From UBA1479 sp040221095 (GTDB taxonomy: Bacteria; Pseudomonadota; Alphaproteobacteria; Rhodospirillales; Casp-alpha2), in the NCBI GenBank assembly GCA_040221095.1, contig JAVJVP010000003.1, forward strand, positions 566,315-630,314: a DNA stretch of 64,000 nt, in the 5' to 3' direction. Positions 27,734 to 36,721 of the stretch are shown here, piece after piece. The notes beneath the pieces were generated by a model. That model saw only the letters and a list, made by a program, of their open reading frames with translations. It had not been told where the DNA came from and searched no databases. Position numbers and translations under genes: made by a program. The stretch's first letter is position 1; each line of letters opens with the position of its first letter.

Positions 27734-30733
27734 TTATTTCTTGGCCTTGGCCGATGTTTTGGCGGGCGCTTTGGCTGGTGCCTTGGACCTGGCGCGCGGC
27801 GGCGCCTGGACGGTCAGCGCATCGTTCATGAAGGCGGCCAGTTCGACCTTGTGCTTGTTGGCGCTGCCCGTGGCCGGTGCGGCGGCGGCGGCGCGGCCGG
27901 CGTAGAGCGGCTTGGCCTGCTTCAGCTTCAGTTCCTCCATGACCGCCATCATCGGTTCGAGGATGAAGCTCCAGGCACCCATGTTCCTGGGCTCTTCCTG
28001 ACACCACATGATCTCGGCGTTCTTGAAACGCTTCAGTTCCTCGACCAGGGCGGAATGGGGGAACGGGTAAAGCTGTTCGACCCGCATCAGATAGACGTCC
28101 TTGGTGCCGCGCTGGGCGCGTTCCTCGAACAGGTCGAAATAGACCTTGCCCGAACACAGCACGACCCGCTTGATCTTGTCGTCGGCGACAAGGCCGCCCT
28201 TGACCAGTTGCGCGTCGTCCCACAGCACCCGGTGGAAGGTGGTGTTGGGGCCCATTTCCTCCAGCTTCGAGACGCAGAGCTTGTGACGCAGCAGCGATTT
28301 CGGCGTCATCAGGATCAGCGGCTTGCGGAAGTCGCGGCGCATCTGGCGGCGCAGGACATGGAAATAGTTGGCCGGGGTGGAACAGTTGCAGACCTGCCAG
28401 TTGTCGTCGGCGGAATTCTGCAGATAGCGTTCCAGACGGGCCGACGAATGCTCCGGTCCCTGGCCTTCGTAGCCGTGCGGCAGCAGCATCACCAGACCGC
28501 ACATGCGCAGCCACTTCTGTTCGCCCGAGGAAATGAACTGGTCGATGATGACCTGGGCCCCGTTGGCGAAATCGCCGAACTGGGCTTCCCACAGGGTCAG
28601 GGTCTGCGGCTCCGCCAGGGAATAGCCGTATTCGAAGCCGAGCACGCCGAATTCGGACAACGGCGAGTTCAAGACCTCGAACGGCGCCTGGCCGAAGCGG
28701 ATGTTGGCCAGGGGCGTGTGGCGGTCCTCGTTCTCCTGATCGATCAGCACGGAATGGCGCTGTGAAAACGTGCCGCGCTCGCAATCCTCGCCGGACAGGC
28801 GCACCGGGTGGCCCTCGACGACCAGGGTGCCGAAGGCCAGTGCCTCGGCCGTCGACCAGTCGATGCCCTCGCCGGTGTCGATCATCTTGGCCTTGGCCTC
28901 GAGCTGGCGTTCGATCTTGGGATGGGGGGTGAAGTTGCCGGGAACCCGGGTCAGGCCGGCGCCGACTTCCTTCAGGAAATCGATGGAACAGCCGGTTTCG
29001 CCGCGCCGGGCGTCGCCGGAAGCGATCGCCATGCCGGCCCAGACGCCGTCCATCCAGTCGGCCTTGTTGGGCCTGTAGCCCTTGGAGGCCTCGAAAGCCT
29101 CGTCCATGGTGGTGATGAAGCCCTGCATCTGGCCTTCGATTTCGTCCTCGGTCAGGACCTTTTCGCGGATCAGCTTGCGGGCATAGATGTTCAGCGTCGT
29201 CGGATGCGTCTGGATGGTCTTGTACATCTTCGGCTGGGTGAACATCGGCTCGTCGCCTTCGTTATGGCCGTGGCGGCGATAGCAGATCATGTCGACCACC
29301 ACGTCCTTCTTGAAGCGCTGGCGGTATTCCGTGGCGATGCGCGCCGTATGGACGACGGCTTCGACGTCGTCGGCGTTGACGTGAAAGATGGGGGCGGAAA
29401 CGATCTTGGCCGCGTCGGAACAATAGGGCGACGAGCGGTGCTGCTTCGGATTGGTGGTGAAGCCGATCTGATTGTTGATGATGATATGGATGGTGCCGCC
29501 GGTCTGGTAGCCGCTCAGGTTGGACAGATCCAGGGTCTCCTGGATGATGCCCTGGCCCATGAAGGCGGCGTCCCCGTGCAGCAGGATGCACATCACCTTT
29601 TCCATTTGGGTGTCGTTGCGCTGGCGCTGCTTGGCCAGGGTCTTGCCCAGGCAGACCGTGTTGACGCATTCCAGGTGCGACGGGTTGGCGGTCAGCGACA
29701 GGTGGATGGAGCGGCCGTCGAACACGCGGTCGGCCGACGCCCCCAGGTGGTATTTCACGTCGCCCGATCCGCCCACGTCTTCCGGCTTGGAGGCCCCGCC
29801 CTGGAATTCGTTGAGGATCGCCTGGAACGGCTTCGACATCACGTTGGCGAGCACGTTGAGGCGCCCGCGATGGGCCATGCCGAGAACGATTTCCTCCATG
29901 CCCAGCTGGCTGCCGCGCTTGAATATCTGTTCCATGGCCGGAACCAGGCTTTCGCCGCCGTCCAGGCCGAACCGCTTGGTGCCGGTGAATTTCTTGTCCA
30001 GGTAGCGCTCGAAGCCTTCCGTCTCGATCAGGCGGTTGAGGATCGCGCGCTTGCCCTCGTTGGTGAAGGACGTCTGGTTGTGGATGCGCTCGATGCGCTC
30101 CTGCAGCCAGGATTTCTCCTCCGGGTCCTGGATGTGCATGAACTCGATCCCGATGGACCCGCAATAGGTCTCCTTCAGGATCTGCATGATCGTGCGCAGC
30201 GTCGCCGTTTCCAGGCCGAGGACATAGTTGATGAAGATTTCCCGGTCCCAGTCCTTGTCCGTGAAGCCGTAGGTCGCCGGGTCCAGTTCCGAATGCGGCG
30301 CCGGTTCGGTGATGCCGAGGGGGTCCAGGTTGGCATGCAGGTGGCCGCGCACGCGATAGGCGCGGATCAGCATCAAGGCGCGCAGGGAATCAAGCGTCGC
30401 CTCGCGCACCTTGGTGGAGCTCATGCGGTCGCGGGCGGATTCCGGATCGCCGTCCCGGTCGTCGCGGCGGCGGCCCTGCTGGGCCGCGGTCAGGTGGTCG
30501 GTCAGGGGAACAACGTCGCCGTGGCCCAGGATTTTTTCGGTCCGGGGCGCCCAGCTGGCGCCGTCCTGTTCCTTGGAAAATCCGCGGGCGTCGTCTTCCA
30601 GTCCCTTGAAGAAGTCCTGCCAGCGCAGATCTACGGATCCGGGGTCATCCATGTAGCGTTCATAGATTTCCGCCACGTAGACCGCGTTACCGGAATAGAG
30701 AAATTGCGTCGGATCGAGATCGATTTCCGTCAT
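27734..30733 (-). CDS. sucA: 2-oxoglutarate dehydrogenase E1
   Basis: A 999-residue thiamine-diphosphate enzyme. It begins with the E1o N-terminal segment that binds E2 (NAVYVAEIYERYMDDPGSVD). It carries the ThDP motif starting GDAAFMGQGI and running to INNQIGFTT, and the late MLLPHGYEGQGPEHSSARLE segment typical of SucA. A Lys/Ala/Pro-rich tail of about 25 residues (ending SAKAKK) follows the usual C-terminus. It decarboxylates 2-oxoglutarate and succinylates the lipoyl groups of SucB. It is transcribed after sucCD and before sucB and lpdA, 51 bases from sucB. Confidence 0.98.
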   Translation of the reverse strand: MTEIDLDPTQFLYSGNAVYVAEIYERYMDDPGSVDLRWQDFFKGLEDDARGFSKEQDGASWAPRTEKILGHGDVVPLTDHLTAAQQGRRRDDRDGDPESARDRMSSTKVREATLDSLRALMLIRAYRVRGHLHANLDPLGITEPAPHSELDPATYGFTDKDWDREIFINYVLGLETATLRTIMQILKETYCGSIGIEFMHIQDPEEKSWLQERIERIHNQTSFTNEGKRAILNRLIETEGFERYLDKKFTGTKRFGLDGGESLVPAMEQIFKRGSQLGMEEIVLGMAHRGRLNVLANVMSKPFQAILNEFQGGASKPEDVGGSGDVKYHLGASADRVFDGRSIHLSLTANPSHLECVNTVCLGKTLAKQRQRNDTQMEKVMCILLHGDAAFMGQGIIQETLDLSNLSGYQTGGTIHIIINNQIGFTTNPKQHRSSPYCSDAAKIVSAPIFHVNADDVEAVVHTARIATEYRQRFKKDVVVDMICYRRHGHNEGDEPMFTQPKMYKTIQTHPTTLNIYARKLIREKVLTEDEIEGQMQGFITTMDEAFEASKGYRPNKADWMDGVWAGMAIASGDARRGETGCSIDFLKEVGAGLTRVPGNFTPHPKIERQLEAKAKMIDTGEGIDWSTAEALAFGTLVVEGHPVRLSGEDCERGTFSQRHSVLIDQENEDRHTPLANIRFGQAPFEVLNSPLSEFGVLGFEYGYSLAEPQTLTLWEAQFGDFANGAQVIIDQFISSGEQKWLRMCGLVMLLPHGYEGQGPEHSSARLERYLQNSADDNWQVCNCSTPANYFHVLRRQMRRDFRKPLILMTPKSLLRHKLCVSKLEEMGPNTTFHRVLWDDAQLVKGGLVADDKIKRVVLCSGKVYFDLFEERAQRGTKDVYLMRVEQLYPFPHSALVEELKRFKNAEIMWCQEEPRNMGAWSFILEPMMAVMEELKLKQAKPLYAGRAAAAAPATGSANKHKVELAAFMNDALTVQAPPRARSKAPAKAPAKTSAKAKK

Positions 30734-30747
30734 ACGATAAGGCGCGA

Positions 30748-30786
30748 ACCCGGCGCGCCCTCCCTGATATGGGGGCCGCGCCGGGT
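30748..30786. other. Intercistronic stem-loop between sucD and sucA
   Basis: A perfect 10-bp inverted repeat (ACCCGGCGCG / CGCGCCGGGT) with a 19-base loop fills most of the 69-base gap between sucD and sucA. No T run follows on the minus strand, so it is not a standard terminator. It may stabilise one cistron or tune differential expression inside the operon, which is an inference. Confidence 0.5.
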
Positions 30787-30802
30787 CGATCCCAGGCGCG
30801 GG

Positions 30803-31678
30803 TTACCCCTTGAACACCTTCATCATCGTTTCGCCGAGGGCCGCCGGCGAATCCGATACGTGGATTCCTGCGGCCTTCATTGCGTCGATCTTATCTTCCG
30901 CACCACCTTTACCGCCAGAGATAATCGCACCGGCGTGGCCCATTCTGCGGCCCGGAGGCGCCGTGCGGCCGGCGATGAAGCCGACGACGGGTTTCTTGGT
31001 GCCGGACGCCTTGAGGAACTCGGCGCCTTCTTCCTCGGCGGAACCGCCGATTTCACCGATCATCACGATCGCCTTGGTGGCGTCGTCCTCGACGAACATC
31101 TTCAGGCAGTCGACGAAGTTGGTGCCGTTGATGGGGTCGCCGCCGATGCCGATGCAGGTGGTCTGGCCCAGGCCGGGCTTGGTCGTCTGCGCCACGGCTT
31201 CGTAGGTCAGGGTGCCCGAGCGGGACACGATGCCGACCACGCCCGGCTTGTGGATGTGGCCCGGCATGATGCCGATCTTGCATTCGCCCGGCGTGATGAC
31301 GCCCGGGCAGTTCGGCCCGATCAGCCGCGTGTTGGAGCCCTGCAGGGCGCGCTTCACGGCCAGCATGTCCTTCACGGGAATGCCTTCGGTGATGCAGATG
31401 GCGAGCGGGATTTCCGCCGCGATGGCTTCCAGGATCGCGTCGGCCGCGAAGGGCGGCGGCACGTAGATCACGGAGGCATCGGCGCCGGTGGCCTCGCGGG
31501 CCTCCTTCACCGTGTCGAACACGGGCAGGTCGAGATGCTTGGTGCCGCCCTTGCCCGGCGTCACGCCGCCGACCATGTTGGTGCCGTAGGCGATCGCCTG
31601 TTCGGAATGGAAGGTGCCTTGCGCACCCGTGAAGCCCTGGCAGATGACCCGGGTGTTCTTGTTGACCAGAACCGACAT
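30803..31678 (-). CDS. sucD: Succinyl-CoA synthetase alpha subunit
   Basis: A 291-residue alpha subunit. The CoA-binding Rossmann start is VICQGFTGAQGTFHSEQAI, followed by YGTNMVGGVTPGKGG and IGPNCPGVITPGE, and the phosphorylated active-site His is in RRMGHAGAIISGG. With SucC it interconverts succinyl-CoA and succinate with ATP or GTP formation. It follows sucC by 2 bases and is separated from sucA by a stem-loop. Confidence 0.98.
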   Translation of the reverse strand: MSVLVNKNTRVICQGFTGAQGTFHSEQAIAYGTNMVGGVTPGKGGTKHLDLPVFDTVKEAREATGADASVIYVPPPFAADAILEAIAAEIPLAICITEGIPVKDMLAVKRALQGSNTRLIGPNCPGVITPGECKIGIMPGHIHKPGVVGIVSRSGTLTYEAVAQTTKPGLGQTTCIGIGGDPINGTNFVDCLKMFVEDDATKAIVMIGEIGGSAEEEGAEFLKASGTKKPVVGFIAGRTAPPGRRMGHAGAIISGGKGGAEDKIDAMKAAGIHVSDSPAALGETMMKVFKG

Positions 31679-31680
31679 GA

Positions 31681-32877
31681 TTATGCGGCCTCCTTCACGG
31701 CTTGGACGATCTTGCGGGCGGCGTCGCCCAGGTCGTCGGCGGATTTGATGGGAAGACCGGAGTCGGCGAGGATCTGCTTGCCCTTTTCGACGTTGGTGCC
31801 TTCCAGACGGACGACCAGGGGCACGCTCAAGGAAACCTCCTTGGCCGCCGCGACCACGCCCTCGGCGATGACGTCGCAGCGCATGATGCCGCCGAAGATG
31901 TTGACCAGGATGCCTTCGACGTTGGGGTCCGACAGGATGATCTTGAAGGCCTCGGTGACGCGTTCCTTGGTGGCGCCGCCGCCGACGTCCAGGAAGTTGG
32001 CGGGCGAGCCGCCTTCCAACTGGATGATGTCCATGGTCGCCATGGCCAGACCGGCGCCGTTGACCATGCAGCCGATCGAGCCGTCGAGCTTGATGTAGTT
32101 CAGCTCGTGCTTGGCAGCTTCCAGTTCCGTGGGGTCTTCCTCGTCTTCGTCGCGCAGTTCGGCCACGTCCTTGTGGCGGAACAGGGCGTTGTCGTCGAAG
32201 TTCATTTTGGCGTCGAGCGCGATGACGTCGCCCGAGCCGGTGACGACCAGCGGGTTGATTTCGACCAGCGAACAGTCCAGGTCCATGAAAGCCTTGTACA
32301 GCGCCATCACGAACTTGACGCCCGACTTCACCTGGTTGCCTTCAAGGCCCAGGCCGAAGGCGACCTGCCGGGCGTGGAACGCCTGGATGCCGGTGGCCGG
32401 GTCGATGAACACCTTGATGATCTTTTCCGGGGTGTTGTGGGCCACGTCCTCGATGTCCATGCCGCCCTCGGTGGACGCCATGATGACGATACGCGACGAG
32501 TCGCGGTCGAGCAGCACCGACAGGTACAGTTCGCGGGCGATGTCGCAGCCTTCCTCGATGTAGAGTCGCTTGACCTCTTTGCCCTCGGGGCCGGTCTGCT
32601 TGGTGACCAGGACCTGGCCCAGCATTTCCGAAGCGCTCGCCTTGACGTCGTCGGCGGATTTGACGACACGGACGCCGCCCTTGCCGCCTTCGTTGCCCTT
32701 GAACTTGCCGGCACCGCGGCCGCCCGCATGGATCTGGGACTTGACCACGAACACGGGTCCGCCCAGTTCCTGGGCGGCCGAGACGGCCTCGTCGACGGTA
32801 TAGGCGACCTTGCCTTTCGGCACGGCGACCCCGTATTTGGCAAGCAGCTGCTTGCCCTGGTACTCATGGATGTTCAT
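31681..32877 (-). CDS. sucC: Succinyl-CoA synthetase beta subunit
   Basis: A 398-residue ATP-grasp subunit starting MNIHEYQGKQLLAKYGVAVP. The ATP-grasp segments include QIHAGGRGAGKFKGNEGGKG, the Mg-binding LVEINPLVVTGSGDVIALDA, and the late VNIFGGIMRCDVIAEGVV. It provides nucleotide specificity and binds succinate. It is the first gene after the mdh terminator and is almost fused to sucD (2-base gap). Confidence 0.98.
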   Translation of the reverse strand: MNIHEYQGKQLLAKYGVAVPKGKVAYTVDEAVSAAQELGGPVFVVKSQIHAGGRGAGKFKGNEGGKGGVRVVKSADDVKASASEMLGQVLVTKQTGPEGKEVKRLYIEEGCDIARELYLSVLLDRDSSRIVIMASTEGGMDIEDVAHNTPEKIIKVFIDPATGIQAFHARQVAFGLGLEGNQVKSGVKFVMALYKAFMDLDCSLVEINPLVVTGSGDVIALDAKMNFDDNALFRHKDVAELRDEDEEDPTELEAAKHELNYIKLDGSIGCMVNGAGLAMATMDIIQLEGGSPANFLDVGGGATKERVTEAFKIILSDPNVEGILVNIFGGIMRCDVIAEGVVAAAKEVSLSVPLVVRLEGTNVEKGKQILADSGLPIKSADDLGDAARKIVQAVKEAA

Positions 32878-32915
32878 TGCGTCCCCTCAAACTCCCAACT
32901 CTGCTGGTTAAGTTT

Positions 32916-32952
32916 CAAAAAACCGGCCCGCGCCCGGGGGACGGGCGCGGGC
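32916..32952 (-). terminator. Intrinsic terminator between mdh and sucC
   Basis: A perfect 10-bp GC stem (GCCCGCGCCC / GGGCGCGGGC, 32926-32935 and 32943-32952) is followed on the minus strand by CCGG and then six T residues (plus-strand A run 32917-32922). It starts 10 bases after the mdh stop. It should end most mdh transcripts, so sucCDAB-lpd probably has its own promoter or is read at reduced level. Confidence 0.82.
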
Positions 32953-32961
32953 GGTTGCTTG

Positions 32962-34074
32962 CTACGACTTCGTCGGCGGCGTCGAGGCGGCGGCGGGTGC
33001 CGCGGCCTTCTTGGCCGGCGCCTTGCGGGCGGCCGGTTTTTTCGCCGCGGCCTTCTTGGCCGGCGCCTTTTTCTTGGCGGCCGCCTTCTTGGCCGGGGTC
33101 TTCTTGGCGGCGGCGGCGGCCTTCTTCATCAGGCGTTGGGTCACGTTGAGCAGGCCCTTCACGGCCGCGACGGAGGCCTTGAACATGGCCTTCTCGTCGG
33201 CGTCCAGCTGGATCTCGACGATGCGCTCGACCCCCCGGGCGCCGATCACCGTCGGCACGCCCACGTACATGCCCTTGACCCCGTATTCGCCCGACAGATA
33301 GGCGGCGCAGGGCAGGACGCGCTTCTTGTCCTTCAGGTAGCTTTCCGCCATCTGGATGGCGGAGGACGCCGGTGCGTAGAACGCGGAGCCGGTCTTCAGC
33401 AGGGCCACGATCTCGCCGCCGCCCATGCGGGTGCGCTGGACGATGGCGTCGATCTTGGCCTGGGTCGTCCACTTCATCTTGATCAGGTCGGGCACGGGAA
33501 TGCCGGCGACCGTGGAATAGCGCACCGACGGCACCATGGTGTCGCCGTGGCCGCCCAGTACGAAGGCCGTGACGTCTTCGACGGAAACCTTAAACTCCTC
33601 GGCCAGGAAGGTGCGGAACCGCGCGCTGTCCAGAACGCCGGCCATGCCGACGACCTTGCGGTGGGGCAGGCCCGAGGCGTCGCGCAGGACCTGGACCATG
33701 GCGTCCAGCGGGTTGGTGATGCAGATGACGAAGGCGTTCGGCGCGTACTTCTTGATGCCGGCACCGACGGATTGCATGACCGAGGTGTTGATGCCGATCA
33801 GGTCGTCGCGGCTCATGCCCGGCTTGCGGGCGACGCCGGCGGTGACGATGCAGACGTCGGCGCCGCGGATGGCGGCGTAGCTGTTCGCGCCCTTCATGTT
33901 GGAATCGAAGCCTTCGACGGGGCCCGATTCAGCGATGTCCAGAGCCTTGCCCTGGGGAATGCCGTCGACGATGTCGAAAAGCACCACGTCGCCCAGTTCC
34001 TTGAGGCCGACCAGATGGGCCAGCGTGCCCCCGATGTTACCGGCGCCGATGAGCGCGATTTTGTTGCGTGCCAT
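32962..34074 (-). CDS. mdh: Malate dehydrogenase with a histone-H1-like C-terminal tail
   Basis: 370 residues. Residues 1-318 are a normal bacterial LDH-like malate dehydrogenase with NAD motif GAGNIGGTLAHLV, ITNPLDAMV, substrate Arg loop TAGVARKPGMSRDD, and catalytic His in VLGGHGDTMVPS. Known bacterial members end near residue 320. Here the frame continues, without a shift, into about 52 residues made almost only of Lys, Ala and Pro (repeats like AKKAAAKK and KKAPAKKAA), as in histone H1/HU-type tails. The enzyme oxidises malate to oxaloacetate in the TCA cycle. It lies upstream of sucCDAB on the same strand. The tail's role is unknown. Confidence 0.96.
   Translation of the reverse strand: MARNKIALIGAGNIGGTLAHLVGLKELGDVVLFDIVDGIPQGKALDIAESGPVEGFDSNMKGANSYAAIRGADVCIVTAGVARKPGMSRDDLIGINTSVMQSVGAGIKKYAPNAFVICITNPLDAMVQVLRDASGLPHRKVVGMAGVLDSARFRTFLAEEFKVSVEDVTAFVLGGHGDTMVPSVRYSTVAGIPVPDLIKMKWTTQAKIDAIVQRTRMGGGEIVALLKTGSAFYAPASSAIQMAESYLKDKKRVLPCAAYLSGEYGVKGMYVGVPTVIGARGVERIVEIQLDADEKAMFKASVAAVKGLLNVTQRLMKKAAAAAKKTPAKKAAAKKKAPAKKAAAKKPAARKAPAKKAAAPAAASTPPTKS
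32999..33024. repeat. 26-bp direct repeat in the mdh tail, copy 1
   Basis: Identical to 33044-33069. The 45-base offset equals 15 codons, so the repeat copies a 15-residue Lys/Ala/Pro unit in frame. Related but diverged copies follow toward 33120. This looks like expansion of the tail by slippage or unequal recombination. Confidence 0.85.
33044..33069. repeat. 26-bp direct repeat in the mdh tail, copy 2
   Basis: Second copy of the 26-base unit at 32999-33024, in the same reading frame of the mdh tail. The bases flanking the two copies differ. Confidence 0.85.
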
Positions 34075-34582
34075 TTTTAAATCCCTTGCCGCGAGTCGTT
34101 TGTGGTGAAGCGATTACTCGGATTCCGGATCGGGACAGCGGGATTGGTCCCGGAAGCCCCCAAGAACCCCAAGAATCTCAAACTGTTCGTAGCGCGAAAC
34201 GATCCCCAGGGCAACCGGGACCGGCTGCCCGCCCCTTGGTGTCACAATCTGGTATACAATATCCCACAGTGATTTCACCTCGGCAACCCTCTTCCCGCCG
34301 AAGGATGAAAAAATTCTGCCCCCCGTCCGGTGTTCCGGCGATGCGCCGCATGCGCCTCCGGCGCCATAGTCGCGCCATGAGCGATCCCGCGCAAACGGAC
34401 GACACGGCCCGCTTCACCGGGCTGGTGCAGTCGCGGTCCAAGATGACGCCATATAAAGAGGTGCACGGCGAAGACACCGCCCGTGCGGCGATCATTGCCG
34501 TCGCCCATCGCTTCGCCGATGCGGAGGGCAGGATCGGCATGCGCTTCGGCGCGCCGGCGGCTGTGTGCGGTGTTGGTTGGAT
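34075..34582. other. Intergenic stretch between nadC and mdh
   Basis: About 500 bases lie upstream of mdh and just beyond the nadC stop, both on the minus strand. They hold a locally AT-rich patch around 34240-34275 (with GGTATACAATATCCC) that could include the mdh promoter, and a short plus-strand frame at 34377-34586 of doubtful status. No tRNA-like or strong hairpin structure was seen. Confidence 0.5.

Positions 34583-34586
<4 letters not shown>
34377..34586 (+). CDS. Doubtful small ORF, possibly a truncated gene remnant
   Basis: A 69-codon frame starting MSDPAQTDDTARFTGLV. By eye its third codon positions are mostly G or C for about 60 codons, as in real genes here, then turn T-rich for the last eight codons (ending GVGWI), just where it runs into the nadC 3' end. 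That pattern suggests the front part of a former gene cut off at its 3' side. There is no recognisable ribosome-binding site and I recognise no family. It may equally be spurious. Confidence 0.25.
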
Positions 34587-35431
<845 letters not shown>

Positions 35432-35470
35432 CTGCTTTAAGCTGTGCTGGAAGGGCGGGGCGGGCGGCGG

Positions 35471-36541
35471 TCAGGCCGCGGCCTTGCCCTTGCCGCTCTG
35501 GCCTTTGGCGTCCTTCTGGGCTTTGGCCGGGGGCGACAGCTCCAGCATCTTTTCCAGCGGCTTCAGGGCCTGGAGGCGCAGATCCTCGTTGATTTCCACC
35601 CGGGGGGCTTCGTTGACCATGGCGAGGTACAGCTTTTCCAGGGTGTTCAGCTCCATATAGGGGCAGTTGGCGCAGTTGCAGGTGCCGTCCGCACCGGGGG
35701 CGGCCAGGAAGGTCTTACCCGGGGCCGACTTCTGCATCTGGTGGAAGATGTGCTGTTCCGTGGCGACGATCACCGTGTCGGCGGGATGGTCGACCACATA
35801 GTCGAGGATCGAGCGGGTCGACCCCACATGGTCCGCGTGCTTCAGGATGCCTTCATGGCATTCCGGATGGGCGGCCACGGGGGCATGGGGGTGGCGCGCC
35901 TTGAGCTTGACCAGTTCGCGCTCCGAAAACATGTCGTGGACGATGCAGGCGCCGTCCCAGAAAATCATGTCGCGGCCGGTCTGACGCTGGATGTAGGAGC
36001 CCAGGTGCTTGTCCGGCGCGAACAGGATCGGCCGGTCGGCCGGCAGGTTCCGCACGATGTGTTCGGCGTTGGACGAGGTCACGATGACGTCCGACAGGGC
36101 CTTCACCCGGGCCGATGAATTGATGTAGGTGACCACGATGTGGTCCGGGTGCTGGGCGACGAACTTGGCGAAGTCGTCGGGCGGGCAGCTTTCCTCGAGC
36201 GAGCAGCCGGCGTCCAGATCGGGCAGCACGACGGTTTTGGTCGGGCTCAGGATCTTGGCGACCTCGGCCATGAAGCGCACGCCGCAGAACACGATCATGT
36301 CGGCTTCCGTGGCCGCCGCCTTGCGCGACAGGTCGAGGCTATCGCCCACGAAATCGGCAAGGTCCTGGATTTCCGGGTCCTGGTAATAGTGAGCCAGGAT
36401 GACGGCATTCTTTTCCTTGCGCAGGCGGTCGATCTCCGCCCACAGGTCGATGCTCGGGTCGACGTCCGTCCACGAGGTTGCCTCGGGGCCCGCCGGGATC
36501 ACCGTATCGGGCACGATCAATGGGGTCATATCGGCGGCCAT
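35471..36541 (-). CDS. nadA: Quinolinate synthase A
   Basis: A 356-residue NadA with the early AVILAHYYQDPEIQDLADFV. Three cysteines that ligate the 4Fe-4S cluster are apparent in IVFCGVRFMAEVAK, the HPECHEGILKHADHVGSTRS region, and TCNCANCPYMELN. It condenses iminoaspartate with dihydroxyacetone phosphate to quinolinate. A Lys/Gly/Ala tail (ending KGQSGKGKAAA) extends past the normal end. It is followed by nadC. An inverted repeat 65-90 bases upstream may be its operator. Confidence 0.97.
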   Translation of the reverse strand: MAADMTPLIVPDTVIPAGPEATSWTDVDPSIDLWAEIDRLRKEKNAVILAHYYQDPEIQDLADFVGDSLDLSRKAAATEADMIVFCGVRFMAEVAKILSPTKTVVLPDLDAGCSLEESCPPDDFAKFVAQHPDHIVVTYINSSARVKALSDVIVTSSNAEHIVRNLPADRPILFAPDKHLGSYIQRQTGRDMIFWDGACIVHDMFSERELVKLKARHPHAPVAAHPECHEGILKHADHVGSTRSILDYVVDHPADTVIVATEQHIFHQMQKSAPGKTFLAAPGADGTCNCANCPYMELNTLEKLYLAMVNEAPRVEINEDLRLQALKPLEKMLELSPPAKAQKDAKGQSGKGKAAA

Positions 36542-36605
36542 TGCCTGAAAGCTCCTTGAAACGTCTTCCCTCGACCGGCGGCACCGAGCCAGCTTCGGAG
36601 GGGGT

Positions 36606-36631
36606 CTCTAGACCCTAATATAGGTCCAGAG
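36606..36631. promoter_or_regulatory. Inverted repeat upstream of nadA, candidate operator
   Basis: CTCTAGACC-(8)-GGTCCAGAG, 9-base arms with one mismatch, around an AT-rich spacer (CTAATATA). It lies 65-90 bases upstream of nadA. No T run follows on either strand, so it is not a terminator. Alphaproteobacterial nadABC genes are often under an NAD-responsive repressor (NadQ or NrtR families). Which one would bind here, if any, is not shown by the sequence. Confidence 0.45.
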
Positions 36632-36721
36632 CTTAAGAAAACCAGAACAAGGTTCCGGGTCAATCGGTATTTTTCAGTCGCATAACACCTGTGCCCGGGC
36701 GGCACGGACGGCGATTGCCCC

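Noticed and set aside
26102..28765. Plus-strand open frame of 887 codons, Gly/Asp/Val-rich
   Set aside because: Antisense shadow of sucB and the end of sucA. The low-complexity composition mirrors the Ala/Pro linkers and lipoyl domains.
28808..32098. Plus-strand open frame of 1096 codons
   Set aside because: It is antisense to sucA, sucD and sucC, which are certain by homology. Long antisense frames are a by-product of high third-position GC, and its residues show no known family.
32962..33120. Mdh tail as an assembly or frameshift artefact
   Set aside because: The frame is continuous, the tail has a biased but consistent composition with in-frame repeats, and it ends 10 bases before a terminator. 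Resequencing would still be the decisive test.
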